From Neobacillus muris (GTDB taxonomy: Bacteria; Bacillota; Bacilli; Bacillales; Cytobacillaceae): 64,000 nucleotides of DNA. A program made the position numbers and the translations under genes. Positions 15,407-24,471 of the stretch are shown here, piece after piece. The first letter of the stretch is position 1. The number at the start of each line of letters is the position of its first letter. The stretch is from assembly GCF_943193175.1 (NCBI RefSeq), contig NZ_CALPDF010000009.1:60099-124098 (forward strand), given 5' to 3'. The notes beneath the pieces were generated by a model. The model did not search any database. It saw only the letters and a list, made by a program, of their open reading frames with translations, and was not told the origin of the DNA.

Positions 15407-15422
15407 ACGTTCGATTTTTTTC
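15385..15422 (+). terminator. Terminator after yqhP (bidirectional)
   Basis: AAAAATCGAGCGTC pairs with GACGTTCGATTTTT around a 6-base loop, followed by T. The stem includes the last codons of yqhP. Confidence 0.85.
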
Positions 15423-15435
15423 CCTTATAAAAGAA

Positions 15436-16320
15436 TTAATAACTCCATTGATTTAAAAACTGCCTTGCATGATTTCTCCCCAGTTCAAATAGCTGCCGTT
15501 TTTGTTCTTCGGTTAAGTGAAATTCCATTGATATTACCTCTTTTGAAGGGATAAATATGATGTTTTGGGCATGTTTTCTAGAAATATACCTGGCGTCATG
15601 TGCATCCTTCATCGTTTCAAATAAGGCCCCAAACATTTCGATTCCGTTGCTGATTTTATGTTTTTCGTGTTCTTGCTCACTCGGGCTTAACTTAATTCCG
15701 AGAACGGGCCTCACTTTTTTAATATTTTCTTTGTCGAACAGCCACATGGGGAAATTACTCAATACACCGCCATCCACAATGATATTAAGCCCATCATAAG
15801 AACGCATTTTGACAGGTTCAAAAAAATAGGGAACACTGCAGCTCATTCTAATCGCTTTGGCAATCGAGAATGACCCAGGAGATATGCCGTACCTTTCTAG
15901 GTCGTCCGGCAAAACCGCCATTTGGCCATTTGAAAGATCAGAAACGACCACCCGGAGTGTTTGTGGAGGCAGGTCAGAAAAGGTTCTCAGTCCCTTTTTC
16001 TCCAGCATGCCCTTTATCCATTTTTCCAGTTCGTTTCCTTTGTAAAGTCCCAGTTTCCAGTACAGCAACAGCCATTTTGCTATTTTCGAAGGAATGAAAG
16101 TTTTTCGGGCGTCCAGCATTTGGGACAAATCCAGTTCATCCACTAACTGGTACATCTCTTTGCTGGTATAGCCGGCAGCAATCAAGGCAGCAATAATAGA
16201 ACCGGCACTTGTACCTGCAAGCCTTACAAATTGCAAGCCCCTGCTTTCAATTTCCTCAAATGCCCCAATCAGGGCAAACCCTTTAATACCCCCTCCGGAA
16301 AAAACCCCGTCTATATTCAT
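15436..16320 (-). CDS. yqhO: Patatin-like phospholipase family protein (YqhO)
   Basis: A 294-residue patatin-domain lipid acyl hydrolase. Catalytic dyad: Ser in GTSAGS (about residue 38) within the nucleophile elbow, and Asp in the DGG motif (IVDGGVLSNFP). The oxyanion motif SGGGIKGFA is at residues 8-16. It resembles B. subtilis YqhO/RssA-type proteins. The ATG has GGAGTGCTGCC upstream. In B. subtilis mntR lies on the far side of yqhO; here insertion block 2 begins instead. Confidence 0.9.
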   Translation of the reverse strand: MNIDGVFSGGGIKGFALIGAFEEIESRGLQFVRLAGTSAGSIIAALIAAGYTSKEMYQLVDELDLSQMLDARKTFIPSKIAKWLLLYWKLGLYKGNELEKWIKGMLEKKGLRTFSDLPPQTLRVVVSDLSNGQMAVLPDDLERYGISPGSFSIAKAIRMSCSVPYFFEPVKMRSYDGLNIIVDGGVLSNFPMWLFDKENIKKVRPVLGIKLSPSEQEHEKHKISNGIEMFGALFETMKDAHDARYISRKHAQNIIFIPSKEVISMEFHLTEEQKRQLFELGRNHARQFLNQWSY

Positions 16321-16402
16321 GGCAGCACTCCTAAAGATGGATTCCTTTCTACATCTTTAAGCGCCTGGCATTCAAAATAGTACAGCGGACATGCATAAAA
16401 TT

Positions 16403-16450
16403 TTTGTTCACTCTTCATTAATTAGTAACAATTTGTCTACAAAATGTTCA
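16403..16450 (+). promoter_or_regulatory. TGAACATTTTGT motif (reverse orientation) upstream of the HMA/cupredoxin gene
   Basis: ACAAAATGTTCA at 16439-16450 is the reverse complement of the word found upstream of the ccm operon. A related half site, TTTTTGTTCACT, lies at 16403-16414; both are followed by C/CT. It is about 95 bases before the preferred start. Probably part of the promoter region. Confidence 0.45.
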
Positions 16451-16542
16451 CTAGGACCATTTGTTTCTTCATATTATCAACACATTACTTCCTTACAATT
16501 GCTTTATCCTTCATTATTGTCAAAGTAAAGGCAGGGAAATAT

Positions 16543-18333
16543 ATGGGCTTAAAAAAAGAGAGAATTAAAGTATACGATATGACTTGTACATCCTGTGAAA
16601 GACGCATTGAAAGAGCCGTCAAAAAATTGGAAGGTGTTTCCCATGTTAAGGCCGATTTTACTGGGCAATTTGCAGATATTGAATATAATGACGAAATATG
16701 TGACCAAAACCAAATAAAAAAGGCCATTCAGCATGTCGGCTATAGCACTGAAAACGGAAAAGGATTTAAACTTATAGGCATTTTTATTGTCGTGGCCGCT
16801 ATTATTCTTCTGGGAATCAACACTGGAAGCTTTAATATGGATGATCAATTACAGAATGCTTCCTATGCCGTTTTATTTACAGTAGGATTAATTACCTCCC
16901 TTCACTGTGTCGGGATGTGCGGTGGAATCATGCTTTCCCAAACGATTGGCAATGAAAGCAGGTCTAGGTTTGATACATTAAAACCAGCTATCTTATACAA
17001 TCTGGGGAGAGTCTTATCTTATACCATTATCGGTGGTGTCATTGGCGCGATTGGGTCTGTGTTTGCCCTTTCACTCACGGCTAAAGCAGGACTGCAAATT
17101 TTTGCTGGTATTTTTATGATAATAATGGGCTTCAACATGGCAGGATTCAAAGCCTTTAGAAAATTTCAATTGCGAATGCCTGCATCCATAATGAAAATAG
17201 TCAGTAAACCTAAACCAAGAACGCCGTTCTTTGTAGGTCTATTAAATGGGTTCATGCCCTGCGGTCCGCTGCAAACCATGCAGCTGTATGCCTTAGGTAC
17301 GGGCAGTGCCATAAGCGGTGCTCTTTCCATGTTTATGTTTGCAATCGGAACCGTACCTTTAATGTTAACATTCGGTGCCCTATCAAGCCTATTAAGTAAA
17401 GGGTACACAAAGAAAATTCTAAAGTTCAGCGGTATCTTAATTGTGGTTTTAGGAATCATTATGAGCAATAGAGGCCTGGCACTGGCTGGGATGAATTTTA
17501 GCCCTAGTTCGATGATTGCAGGTATAGGAGGCTCAACAGACAGAAATTCTGCTAATGCCGTTAAAGCAATCATGAAGGATGGGGTCCAGGTCTTGAATAT
17601 GACAGCAGATGTATACGGCTATACCCCGCAAACTCTGTATGTCAAAAAGGATACTCCCGTCAAATGGGTTGTTGATGCCAAAGAATTGACTGGCTGTAAT
17701 AATACCATCGTTATCCCGGATATGAATGTAGAACAGAAGCTTCAAAGCGGACAAAATATTATTGAATTCACTCCTGGAAATGAAGATATTTCTTTTAGCT
17801 GCTGGATGGGCATGAAACGCGGCGTCATAAAGGTGGTCGACAATCTTGATCAGGTATCAGCGAAAAGCAGTGATGGAAAGGGTGTAGATGCTTCAACCAA
17901 TGCGACATCATCCGCGTCTTCCCAAACAGCTCCCAGCATTTATGGGGAAGATATCAGTCAAGTGCCAACTGGCCGTTTGGTAAATAAAGCGGCTTTGGCT
18001 GAAGGCGGGCAAAGCTTCTCCGTTAAAGGAATTGGCTATGAATTAGAACCGCTTATTATGGTGACAGCTTCGGGCATTAAAACAAAGATGTCGATTGATT
18101 TAACCTCCTTTGATCAGCCTGAAGGGTATTTTTTAATTATGAATGCCAACACGAAACAAATTGTCACAGATTTCACGGGATCTAAAGGAATGGTCGACGT
18201 TGAATTTACAATCGAAAAACCTGGTTCCTATGGAATTTACTTAAACGAGGATCAATTGCTTGGGGTAATTGAAGCAGTTAATGATGTAAACGGCGCTGAC
18301 TTAGAACAAATCAGAAGCAAATACTTGGAGTAA
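16543..18333 (+). CDS. HMA / TauE-SafE-like membrane / cupredoxin fusion protein, copper handling
   Basis: A 596-residue fusion. Residues 8-70 are a heavy-metal-associated domain with MTCTSC (Cys15, Cys18). Residues 75-355 form a membrane domain of the sulfite exporter TauE/SafE type, with cysteine motifs SLHCVGMCGG (121-128) and FMPCGPLQ. Residues about 363-468 form a cupredoxin domain with candidate copper ligands in GCNNTIV and SCWMGM. A last extracytoplasmic domain (about 500-596) is unknown. ATG 16543-16545 has AGGG nearby; the frame is open back to 16444 without a better site. Export or delivery of copper to envelope enzymes is the likely job, inferred from domains and neighbours. Confidence 0.85.
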   Translation: MGLKKERIKVYDMTCTSCERRIERAVKKLEGVSHVKADFTGQFADIEYNDEICDQNQIKKAIQHVGYSTENGKGFKLIGIFIVVAAIILLGINTGSFNMDDQLQNASYAVLFTVGLITSLHCVGMCGGIMLSQTIGNESRSRFDTLKPAILYNLGRVLSYTIIGGVIGAIGSVFALSLTAKAGLQIFAGIFMIIMGFNMAGFKAFRKFQLRMPASIMKIVSKPKPRTPFFVGLLNGFMPCGPLQTMQLYALGTGSAISGALSMFMFAIGTVPLMLTFGALSSLLSKGYTKKILKFSGILIVVLGIIMSNRGLALAGMNFSPSSMIAGIGGSTDRNSANAVKAIMKDGVQVLNMTADVYGYTPQTLYVKKDTPVKWVVDAKELTGCNNTIVIPDMNVEQKLQSGQNIIEFTPGNEDISFSCWMGMKRGVIKVVDNLDQVSAKSSDGKGVDASTNATSSASSQTAPSIYGEDISQVPTGRLVNKAALAEGGQSFSVKGIGYELEPLIMVTASGIKTKMSIDLTSFDQPEGYFLIMNANTKQIVTDFTGSKGMVDVEFTIEKPGSYGIYLNEDQLLGVIEAVNDVNGADLEQIRSKYLE

Positions 18334-18377
18334 TAAAAAACGGACTTTGGAATGCCCACCCAAAGCCCGTTTTTTTC
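18334..18377. terminator. Bidirectional terminator
   Basis: ACGGACTTTGG pairs with CCAAAGCCCGT, flanked by A and T runs. It separates the converging fusion gene and the histidine kinase gene. Confidence 0.85.
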
Positions 18378-18379
18378 AT

Positions 18380-19756
18380 TTAGTTATTCAAATCTTTGGA
18401 AAAATAAAGGGAGAACTTAGTTCCCTTCCCCTCCTGGCTTTCGACATCAATCCCTGCATTATGCAGCTGCAGAATATTCTTTACAATTGTAAGGCCGATT
18501 CCACTCCCTTCGATGACATTCCTGCTTTTGTCACCGCGATACAGCCGCTCAAAAATATACGGCAGGTCCTCCTGGTGAATGCCCATTCCATTATCCTGAA
18601 CTTCCACCACAATCGTTTTATTCTTTTCAAATAAGTTAATCCAGACACCCCCGCCTGGCTGCGTAAATTTGAGGCTGTTAGACAATAGGTTAATAAATAC
18701 TTGCTTCAATTGATCTTTATCCCCTGAGATACGATACTTATAGTTTGGCTGAGTGGCAATCGATAATTTAACGCCTCTATTCTCTGCCGCAAGACTAAAA
18801 TCATGGCATATTTCAGTAATTAATTCGTCCAGAAAAATCACTTCGAAGTTCAGTTTGGCTGCTTCAGACTCAAACTCCTTCAATTCATTTAAGTTATTGA
18901 TTAATTTGCCAAAACGAATGACCTCCTCATTTAACGATTGCAGATTCTCGGTTGTGACAGGAAATATTCCATCAACCATCGCTTCCACATTGTTTTGCAA
19001 TACATTCAACGGGGTCCTTATTTCATGCGATAGATCTGAAACAAGTTTTTTTCGCAGCATGTCTTGATATTTCAGCTTGCTGGCCAGGTCGTTCACACTT
19101 CTTCGAAGATCCTCTATTTCCTTAATGTTGCTCATTTTCGATGATTTTATGTTAAAGTCCCCTTTTGACAGCCTGACAGACATATTGGCTGCTTCCTTTA
19201 TCGGGCTGGAAAACTGTTTGGAGAAATAGAGACTTAAAATACTAACAATGATTAAGGTAATAACACCGCTCGCTACAATGCTCTTGTTGATGGAGGATTT
19301 AAATTGAACGTCTTCCTCAGACAGCAATACGGAAGAATATTGCCCGATATTTGCATACCCGACAACCTTCTCGTCTACTATTATTTTAAATAATTTTGAA
19401 GTGTAAACACCGCTGTCCTTTATCGGCATGGATTCATCGTTTAACTGCCTTTTTATATCACTTGGATCCATCCCCCAAACAGGCTGCTTATTTTGATCCA
19501 AAAGAGTGATGCAATAATTGCCCATATAGGCTTCATGCATAAGTTCAATCCCGGTCTTTTCTGTCCACTTACCGTCCCTTTTATAGGCTTCTTGAAAATA
19601 GGAGACAATTTTTTCATATCGTTTATTTTGGATATCAATCATGTAACGATTAAATTTATTCGTCACGGTCACATTTACAAACAATGTTACTAAAAAGATA
19701 GCGGCGAGGGTGCAAGTAATAAATAATAGACTTAATTTTCGATAAATGGAGTACAC
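18380..19756 (-). CDS. Sensor histidine kinase
   Basis: A 458-residue membrane kinase: helix 1 (about 8-30), an extracytoplasmic sensor domain (about 31-158), helix 2 (about 160-179), a HAMP linker (180-232), HisKA with the phosphorylated His244 in DLSHEIRTPL, and an HATPase domain with N box (NLLSNSLKFTQPGGG), DNGMGI and GSGIGLTIV. The start abuts the stop of the response regulator gene. The signal is not known; placement between the cupredoxin fusion and copA suggests copper or envelope redox state, but this is inference. Confidence 0.92.
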   Translation of the reverse strand: MYSIYRKLSLLFITCTLAAIFLVTLFVNVTVTNKFNRYMIDIQNKRYEKIVSYFQEAYKRDGKWTEKTGIELMHEAYMGNYCITLLDQNKQPVWGMDPSDIKRQLNDESMPIKDSGVYTSKLFKIIVDEKVVGYANIGQYSSVLLSEEDVQFKSSINKSIVASGVITLIIVSILSLYFSKQFSSPIKEAANMSVRLSKGDFNIKSSKMSNIKEIEDLRRSVNDLASKLKYQDMLRKKLVSDLSHEIRTPLNVLQNNVEAMVDGIFPVTTENLQSLNEEVIRFGKLINNLNELKEFESEAAKLNFEVIFLDELITEICHDFSLAAENRGVKLSIATQPNYKYRISGDKDQLKQVFINLLSNSLKFTQPGGGVWINLFEKNKTIVVEVQDNGMGIHQEDLPYIFERLYRGDKSRNVIEGSGIGLTIVKNILQLHNAGIDVESQEGKGTKFSLYFSKDLNN

Positions 19757-20443
19757 TTACCATTCACCGCCAAATTTGTACCCAGCTTTCGTAACTGTGA
19801 GAATATATTTCGGACTTTTTGTATCCTCTTCTATTTTCTTCCGGATATTTTTAATATGGACATCAATAGTCCGATCAAAGCCGCCATAGTCCTCTCCGAA
19901 AATTTTGGCAATCAGCTGTTCTCTAGAAAGGACATGTCCTTTGTTGATGACCAAGGCTGATAGAATATCAAATTCATTTGGGGTAAATGATACTTCATTA
20001 CCTCGGACTTTTATCGTTCTTTTCTCACTATCAATGATCAAATTTCCATCATTAAACAAAAAGCCCACTGAATGAAATCCACGATTCATCCTGCGGAACA
20101 AGGCATTTACTCTGGCCGTCAGTTCTCTTGGACTAAGTGGTTTAATTAAGTATTCATCAGCCCCTAATGTTAATCCCTCAATGCGGTCATTAAGTGCACC
20201 TTTTGCCGTCAGCATGAATATATGTACATCTGAAGATTGGCGGATGATTTTACAAATCTCTTCCCCGCAGATATCTGGCAGCATCAAATCCAAAATGATT
20301 AGGTCAATCTGGCGGGTCTTGAAAATATCGATTCCTTCCATCCCCGCAGATGCGCAATAAACCTGATAGCCTTCCTTTATTAAATAGGCTTTAATCACCT
20401 CAGATACACTTTTTTCATCTTCAATAATCAAGATTGAATTCAT
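19757..20443 (-). CDS. OmpR-family response regulator
   Basis: A 228-residue two-domain regulator. The receiver has the acidic pocket EDE (residues 8-10), phospho-acceptor Asp52 in LILDLMLP and the conserved Lys in LTAKGA. The C-terminal winged helix (about 128-226) contains FTPNEFDILSAL, REQLIAKIFGEDYGGFDRTIDVHIKNIRKK, typical of OmpR/PhoB. ATG 20441-20443 follows GGGTGATAGG; a start at 20461 lacks a site. It is the first gene of a two-gene operon with the kinase. Possible targets are the repeated TGAACATTTTGT sites. Confidence 0.92.
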   Translation of the reverse strand: MNSILIIEDEKSVSEVIKAYLIKEGYQVYCASAGMEGIDIFKTRQIDLIILDLMLPDICGEEICKIIRQSSDVHIFMLTAKGALNDRIEGLTLGADEYLIKPLSPRELTARVNALFRRMNRGFHSVGFLFNDGNLIIDSEKRTIKVRGNEVSFTPNEFDILSALVINKGHVLSREQLIAKIFGEDYGGFDRTIDVHIKNIRKKIEEDTKSPKYILTVTKAGYKFGGEW

Positions 20444-20517
20444 TCCTATCACCCAATCCATCCTTAATGATATTAATCTAGTTTTAGTATACTAGTTATA
20501 AATAGTGCAAAAATGAC

Positions 20518-20546
20518 AAAAGGCTGACAATTATGTGTCAGCCTTT
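20518..20546 (-). terminator. Terminator after copA
   Basis: A 12-bp perfect stem AAAAGGCTGACA/TGTCAGCCTTTT with a 5-base loop and T-rich exit follows the copA stop. Confidence 0.9.
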
Positions 20547-20565
20547 TCCTCTCTAAATTTCGATA

Positions 20566-22974
20566 CTACAATTTCACCTTTTGTAAACGCAATGAGTTTA
20601 GGACTACCGATACTGAACTGAATGCCATGGCTGCGCCAGCCAGCCATGGAGCCAGGAATCCAAATGCAGCGACCGGGATGCCGATTGAGTTATAGGCTAG
20701 TGCCCAGAAAAGATTTTGTTTAATATTGGTGATCGTCTTTTTACTCATGAAGATGGCATCAGCAATACTATTTAAATCACCCCGGATCAGCGTAATGTCA
20801 GCCGCTTCCATGGCCACATCTGTCCCTGTCCCAATTGCCATGCCAATATCAGCTACAGCAAGGGCTGGTGCATCATTGATTCCATCTCCGACCATGGCTG
20901 CCTTTTTACCTGCTGCTTGAAGCTTTTTAATTTCGGCTGCTTTTCCTTCCGGAAGTACTTCGGCAATGACTTGATCAATACCGGCTTGTGCGGCAATTGC
21001 CTGTGCGGTTTGCTGATTATCACCGGTAATCATGATGACATCCAATCCCATTTGTTTGAGTCGAGTAATCGCTGTTTTGGAAGTTTCCTTGATCGTGTCG
21101 GCAACGGCCACTGTGCCGGCATATCGTCCATTAATCGCAGCCAGCATGGCTGTTTTTCCCGACTTTTCCAGCTCCTCCATTTTCGCAAGAGCGCTAGTGA
21201 TCTCTATATTGTACTCATTCATTAATTTTCTAGTTCCAACTAGTAATTCTTTACCGCTTACGAATGCACGGATTCCAAACCCTGGAATGGCTTCAAATTT
21301 TTCAGGATTGGCCAGGACGATTCCTTTGTCCTTAATCCCTTGGACAATCGCCTGTGCCAACGGGTGTTCTGACTGCTTTTCTGCAGAACCGACTAAAGAT
21401 AAGAACTCTTCCTCAGCACCATCCGTTATAATATCCGTTAAAACTGGAGTGCCATTCGTAACCGTACCCGTTTTATCCAAGACTACCGTGGTAATTCGGT
21501 GAGTCATTTCCAAATGCTCTCCGCCTTTGAAGAGAATGCCATACTCAGCTGAACGGCCAGAGCCGGCCATGATCGATGTAGGTGTAGCCAGGCCTAATGC
21601 ACATGGGCAGGCAATAACAAGGACTGCAATCATTTTTTCTAAAGCTTCGGCAAAGTTTCCAGGACTTGCCCAAACATACCATATGATAAAAGTGACAGCG
21701 GCAATAGCAACGACAATTGGAACAAACACCCCGGAAATCTGATCGGCCAGCCGTTGAATCGGAGCCTTTGAGCCTTGTGCCTCTTCCACCACTTTAATAA
21801 TTTGTGCCAACGCAGTATCTCTTCCAACCTTTGTTGCTTTTACTTTTAAAAAGCCATTCTTGTTGATCGTTGCGCCAATGACTTCATCCCCGGTTTTTTT
21901 ATCTACTGGGACACTTTCACCGGTCAGCATCGACTCATCTATGGCTGATTGGCCTTCTTGAATGATTCCATCGACAGGAATCTTTTCACCCGGCTTGATA
22001 TGGAGGACATCTCCTACTGCTACCTCCTCAATCGGGATAACGATTTCTTTTCCGTCCCGTTCAATGACGGCCGTTTTTGCCTGAAGCCCCATCAATTTTT
22101 TGATAGCTTCCGATGAACGGCCTTTTGCCTTCGCCTCAAAAAGCTTGCCTAAAATAATTAAGGTAATTAACACCGCACTGGTTTCATAGTAAAGCTCCAT
22201 GGCATGGCCTTTTCCCATGAGAGTCATGATCGATAAATATAAACTATAAAAGTATGCTGCGGATGTTCCTAATGCTACCAGTACGTCCATATTCGCGCTT
22301 TTGTTTTTTAAAGCTTTAAAAGCTCCAACATAGAACTGGCCCCCAATAATAAACTGAACCGGTGTCGCTAAGGCTAATTGAAACCAAGGATTCATAAATA
22401 GATCAGGCACCCAAATGAATTGAGTAAACGAAAAATGTCCTGCCATAGCCCAAAGAAGCGGAAATGCGAGGATTGCCGAGAAAATTAATTTTTTGGATTG
22501 CTTTTTAATTTCTTTCTGGCGGTAATCACTTGTTTCCTTCGCATCTTCCTTTAAGTGTGCGCCATACCCCAGGTTTTCTACTTTTTTAATAATTTCCGCA
22601 GGCGTTACAGCAATGCCATTGTATTCGACTGTCGCTTTTTCCAGTGCTAAATTAACGTTAGCCTTCAATACCCCATCTAATTTATTTAAGCCTTTTTCAA
22701 TTCTTGCTGAACAGGCGGCACATGTCATTCCGGTTATTTCAAACTCAGCCTTCTCCGTTACGACCTCATACCCTAAATCTCTGATTTTGTTTTCTATGGC
22801 GTCTATATTGATTTGTGAAGGGTCATATTGAATGGATGATTTTTCTAAAGCCAGATTGACAGTAGCAGTCTCCACTCCAGTCAATTTGTTTAGGCCTTTT
22901 TCAATTCTTGCTGCGCAGGCAGCACATGTCATTCCAGAGATTTGCAAACTCGTTTCTTTTAAACTTTGACTCAT
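20566..22974 (-). CDS. copA: Copper-exporting P1B-type ATPase
   Basis: An 802-residue Cu(I) efflux ATPase. Two N-terminal HMA domains carry MTCAAC (Cys17/20 and Cys85/88). The membrane metal site is [12 protein letters not shown], the phosphorylation motif DKTGT follows, then TGES, the HP motif in SEHPLAQAI, and the hinge [14 protein letters not shown] 22972-22974 follows AAGGAG; a start at 23001 has no site. The product matches B. subtilis CopA in layout. A hairpin terminator and an operator-like palindrome lie between it and copZ, so it may be transcribed separately from copZ. Confidence 0.97.
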   Translation of the reverse strand: MSQSLKETSLQISGMTCAACAARIEKGLNKLTGVETATVNLALEKSSIQYDPSQINIDAIENKIRDLGYEVVTEKAEFEITGMTCAACSARIEKGLNKLDGVLKANVNLALEKATVEYNGIAVTPAEIIKKVENLGYGAHLKEDAKETSDYRQKEIKKQSKKLIFSAILAFPLLWAMAGHFSFTQFIWVPDLFMNPWFQLALATPVQFIIGGQFYVGAFKALKNKSANMDVLVALGTSAAYFYSLYLSIMTLMGKGHAMELYYETSAVLITLIILGKLFEAKAKGRSSEAIKKLMGLQAKTAVIERDGKEIVIPIEEVAVGDVLHIKPGEKIPVDGIIQEGQSAIDESMLTGESVPVDKKTGDEVIGATINKNGFLKVKATKVGRDTALAQIIKVVEEAQGSKAPIQRLADQISGVFVPIVVAIAAVTFIIWYVWASPGNFAEALEKMIAVLVIACPCALGLATPTSIMAGSGRSAEYGILFKGGEHLEMTHRITTVVLDKTGTVTNGTPVLTDIITDGAEEEFLSLVGSAEKQSEHPLAQAIVQGIKDKGIVLANPEKFEAIPGFGIRAFVSGKELLVGTRKLMNEYNIEITSALAKMEELEKSGKTAMLAAINGRYAGTVAVADTIKETSKTAITRLKQMGLDVIMITGDNQQTAQAIAAQAGIDQVIAEVLPEGKAAEIKKLQAAGKKAAMVGDGINDAPALAVADIGMAIGTGTDVAMEAADITLIRGDLNSIADAIFMSKKTITNIKQNLFWALAYNSIGIPVAAFGFLAPWLAGAAMAFSSVSVVLNSLRLQKVKL

Positions 22975-22989
22975 ATAAAGCCAGCTCCT

Positions 22990-23008
22990 TATACCCCACA
23001 CCGGTATA
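22990..23008 (-). promoter_or_regulatory. CsoR-like operator upstream of copA
   Basis: TATACCCCACACCGGTATA contains the inverted arms TATACC and GGTATA, 16 bases before the copA start. CsoR operators in bacilli contain TACC/GGTA arms with a GC-rich centre. Identified by eye only. Confidence 0.5.
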
Positions 23009-23024
23009 TTTCATTGTAAAAAGA

Positions 23025-23048
23025 ACGTGCTAAGGATTTAGCACGGAC
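23025..23048 (-). terminator. Hairpin terminator between copZ and copA
   Basis: CGTGCTAA pairs with TTAGCACG around a 4-base loop; on the minus strand it is followed by TTCTTTTT. It lies right after the copZ stop and would end or reduce read-through into copA. Confidence 0.75.
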
Positions 23049-23056
23049 TCTTTCAA

Positions 23057-23263
23057 TTATTTTACATCATAGCCTTGGTCATCAATCGTTTCTTTAATTT
23101 GCTCCAATGAAAGCTGTTGTGGATTGAATTCAACATCAACGGTTGCAGCATCCAGGTTTACTTTTACGGATCCAATGCCATCCAGTTTTCCAACACTGCC
23201 TTCGATTGCTTTTACACAATGATTACAAGACATTCCTTCTACATTTAGGGTTACTTTTTCCAT
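23057..23263 (-). CDS. copZ: Copper chaperone CopZ
   Basis: A 68-residue Atx1-like copper chaperone: a single ferredoxin-like HMA domain with GMSCNHC (Cys13, Cys16), full length for the family. It delivers Cu(I) to CopA and to regulators. The ATG follows GGAAAGGAAG. It is upstream of copA on the same strand, as in the copZA operon of B. subtilis, but with a terminator between them. Confidence 0.96.
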   Translation of the reverse strand: MEKVTLNVEGMSCNHCVKAIEGSVGKLDGIGSVKVNLDAATVDVEFNPQQLSLEQIKETIDDQGYDVK

Positions 23264-23331
23264 TTTTTCAATACTTCCTTTCCTTTGTATATGGATGATA
23301 AATAGTTGTTGTTAACTTTACCTATTTATTT

Positions 23332-23350
23332 TACCATACCCCCCCATCCT
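23332..23350 (-). promoter_or_regulatory. CsoR-like half operator upstream of copZ
   Basis: On the minus strand GGGGGTATGGTA lies about 75 bases upstream of the copZ start. It resembles one arm of the CsoR operator of the B. subtilis copZA promoter as I remember it. The other arm is not clear here. Confidence 0.45.
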
Positions 23351-23394
23351 ATGTTAAGCATTAAATACGAATTTTTTTAAATTACTTAGTCACA

Positions 23395-23410
23395 TTCACA
23401 AAATGTTCAT
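23395..23410 (-). promoter_or_regulatory. TGAACATTTTGT motif upstream of copZ
   Basis: On the minus strand TGAACATTTTGTGAAT lies about 135 bases upstream of copZ. Its last nine bases, TTTGTGAAT, resemble a ResD box as I recall it. Read on the plus strand, TTCACA and TTCATA are direct repeats 11 bases apart, a spacing typical of OmpR-family sites. Confidence 0.45.
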
Positions 23411-23429
23411 AAAAGCTTATGAATAATCA

Positions 23430-24164
23430 TTACAGTGTCCAATAGGTTAATGTATCGAATATACCTATTATCAACATAAAGATCCCGGCAATTCTTTGTA
23501 CATGGATGCCAAATCTCCGGCCATTTTTTAGCATAGCCCCGCTGCCTCCAAAATACCATATAAGGAAAACGACCACTAGCAGGGGAAGGGCGGTTCCAAG
23601 AGCAAAGATCGCGGGAAGGATAAAACCATATGAAGCGGATAAAGTAACCGGCATTAATGTAACAAAAAACAGAATAAACATGGTTGGGCAAAAAGCTAAG
23701 GAAAAACTAAACCCGAGCATAAATGACCCAAATCGATGTTCCCCTGAACGTCCCTCAAATTGCTTAAATAATGTCAATGTCCCCTTTAACTTGATGAAGC
23801 CTGTCATATATATGCCTACGATTATTAAAACTGGACCCATGATCTTGCGCATCCAAGGAAAATACAGAGTTAAATTTTGTTCTATTTCTTTGCCCAGCAG
23901 CCACACTAATCCCCCCAAAAGTGTGAAAGCAGCAATTTTTCCCAGCGTGAAACTAAAAACATCCTTCCAGACTATTTTCTTTTGGATGGAGTAGTTCCCA
24001 TAAAGAGTAATTGCGCTAATATTCCCTGTCAGCTGGCAAGGCGCAAGCGCACCTATCAGTCCCAAGATTAATGCAAAAACGATCGGCCATGATTCTAAAC
24101 TGTTGGCTATATTAAATAAAGGGCTGCTAAAGAAATGGCTGATCTGACTAAGGAAACTATACAT
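23430..24164 (-). CDS. CcdA/DsbD-like membrane protein (TauE/SafE-related)
   Basis: A 244-residue protein with six or seven membrane segments. Cysteines occur in GALAPCQLTG (Cys43) and SLAFCPTMF (Cys159), each with proline, the pattern of CcdA/DsbD-type membrane electron carriers that pass reducing power out of the cell. Some relatives are annotated as TauE/SafE or as copper transporters, so metal transport is the alternative. It lies upstream of copZ and could supply electrons to CcmH, the ResA-like protein or the selenoprotein; this is inference. Confidence 0.8.
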   Translation of the reverse strand: MYSFLSQISHFFSSPLFNIANSLESWPIVFALILGLIGALAPCQLTGNISAITLYGNYSIQKKIVWKDVFSFTLGKIAAFTLLGGLVWLLGKEIEQNLTLYFPWMRKIMGPVLIIVGIYMTGFIKLKGTLTLFKQFEGRSGEHRFGSFMLGFSFSLAFCPTMFILFFVTLMPVTLSASYGFILPAIFALGTALPLLVVVFLIWYFGGSGAMLKNGRRFGIHVQRIAGIFMLIIGIFDTLTYWTL

Positions 24165-24312
24165 GTAAACCCCCTGTTTCTAGTTTAATAGTGTTAGAAT
24201 ACCATAGCAAAATGAAGAAAATTTGAAGATAGAAGATTGTTCATATAATCGACGTATATTAGGAAAAGGCTTATGACTTTTGTTCCATCCTCCCAGCCCA
24301 CTTATCCATAAA

Positions 24313-24453
24313 ATGAAGATATTCCAGTCATCCCTCGGGTATAAAGGGGCTGCTAAATATGGAAAAGTTAAAGAACTATATAAAGATGATGAACATATAT
24401 GTATGGAAGTAAAAAAGGTGAATTCACGATTTTTAATAAGTGAATTCACCTAA
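24313..24453 (+). CDS. Doubtful small open reading frame (46 aa)
   Basis: ATG at 24313-24315 opens 46 codons with a plausible protein composition (MKIFQSSLGYKGAAKYGKVK, then KELYKDDEHICMEVKK and an end at FLISEFT). No ribosome site precedes it, and its end lies in the nrdJ terminator stem. It may be a gene remnant or chance. No family recognised. Confidence 0.2.
   Translation: MKIFQSSLGYKGAAKYGKVKELYKDDEHICMEVKKVNSRFLISEFT
24411..24452 (-). terminator. Terminator after nrdJ
   Basis: A 12-bp stem AGGTGAATTCAC/GTGAATTCACCT with a 12-base loop; on the minus strand it is followed by a T run. Confidence 0.85.
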
Positions 24454-24471
24454 AATTTTATATTTTATTCC

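Larger units (their letters stand above)
24165..24471. other. Intergenic region, 307 bp, with a doubtful small reading frame
   Basis: It holds the promoter of the CcdA-like gene and the nrdJ terminator. Inside is a short plus-strand frame described separately. Nothing else was seen. Confidence 0.5.

Noticed and set aside
24180..24449. 89-codon minus-strand frame between nrdJ and the CcdA-like gene
   Set aside because: No ribosome site, odd composition, and it runs through the nrdJ terminator.
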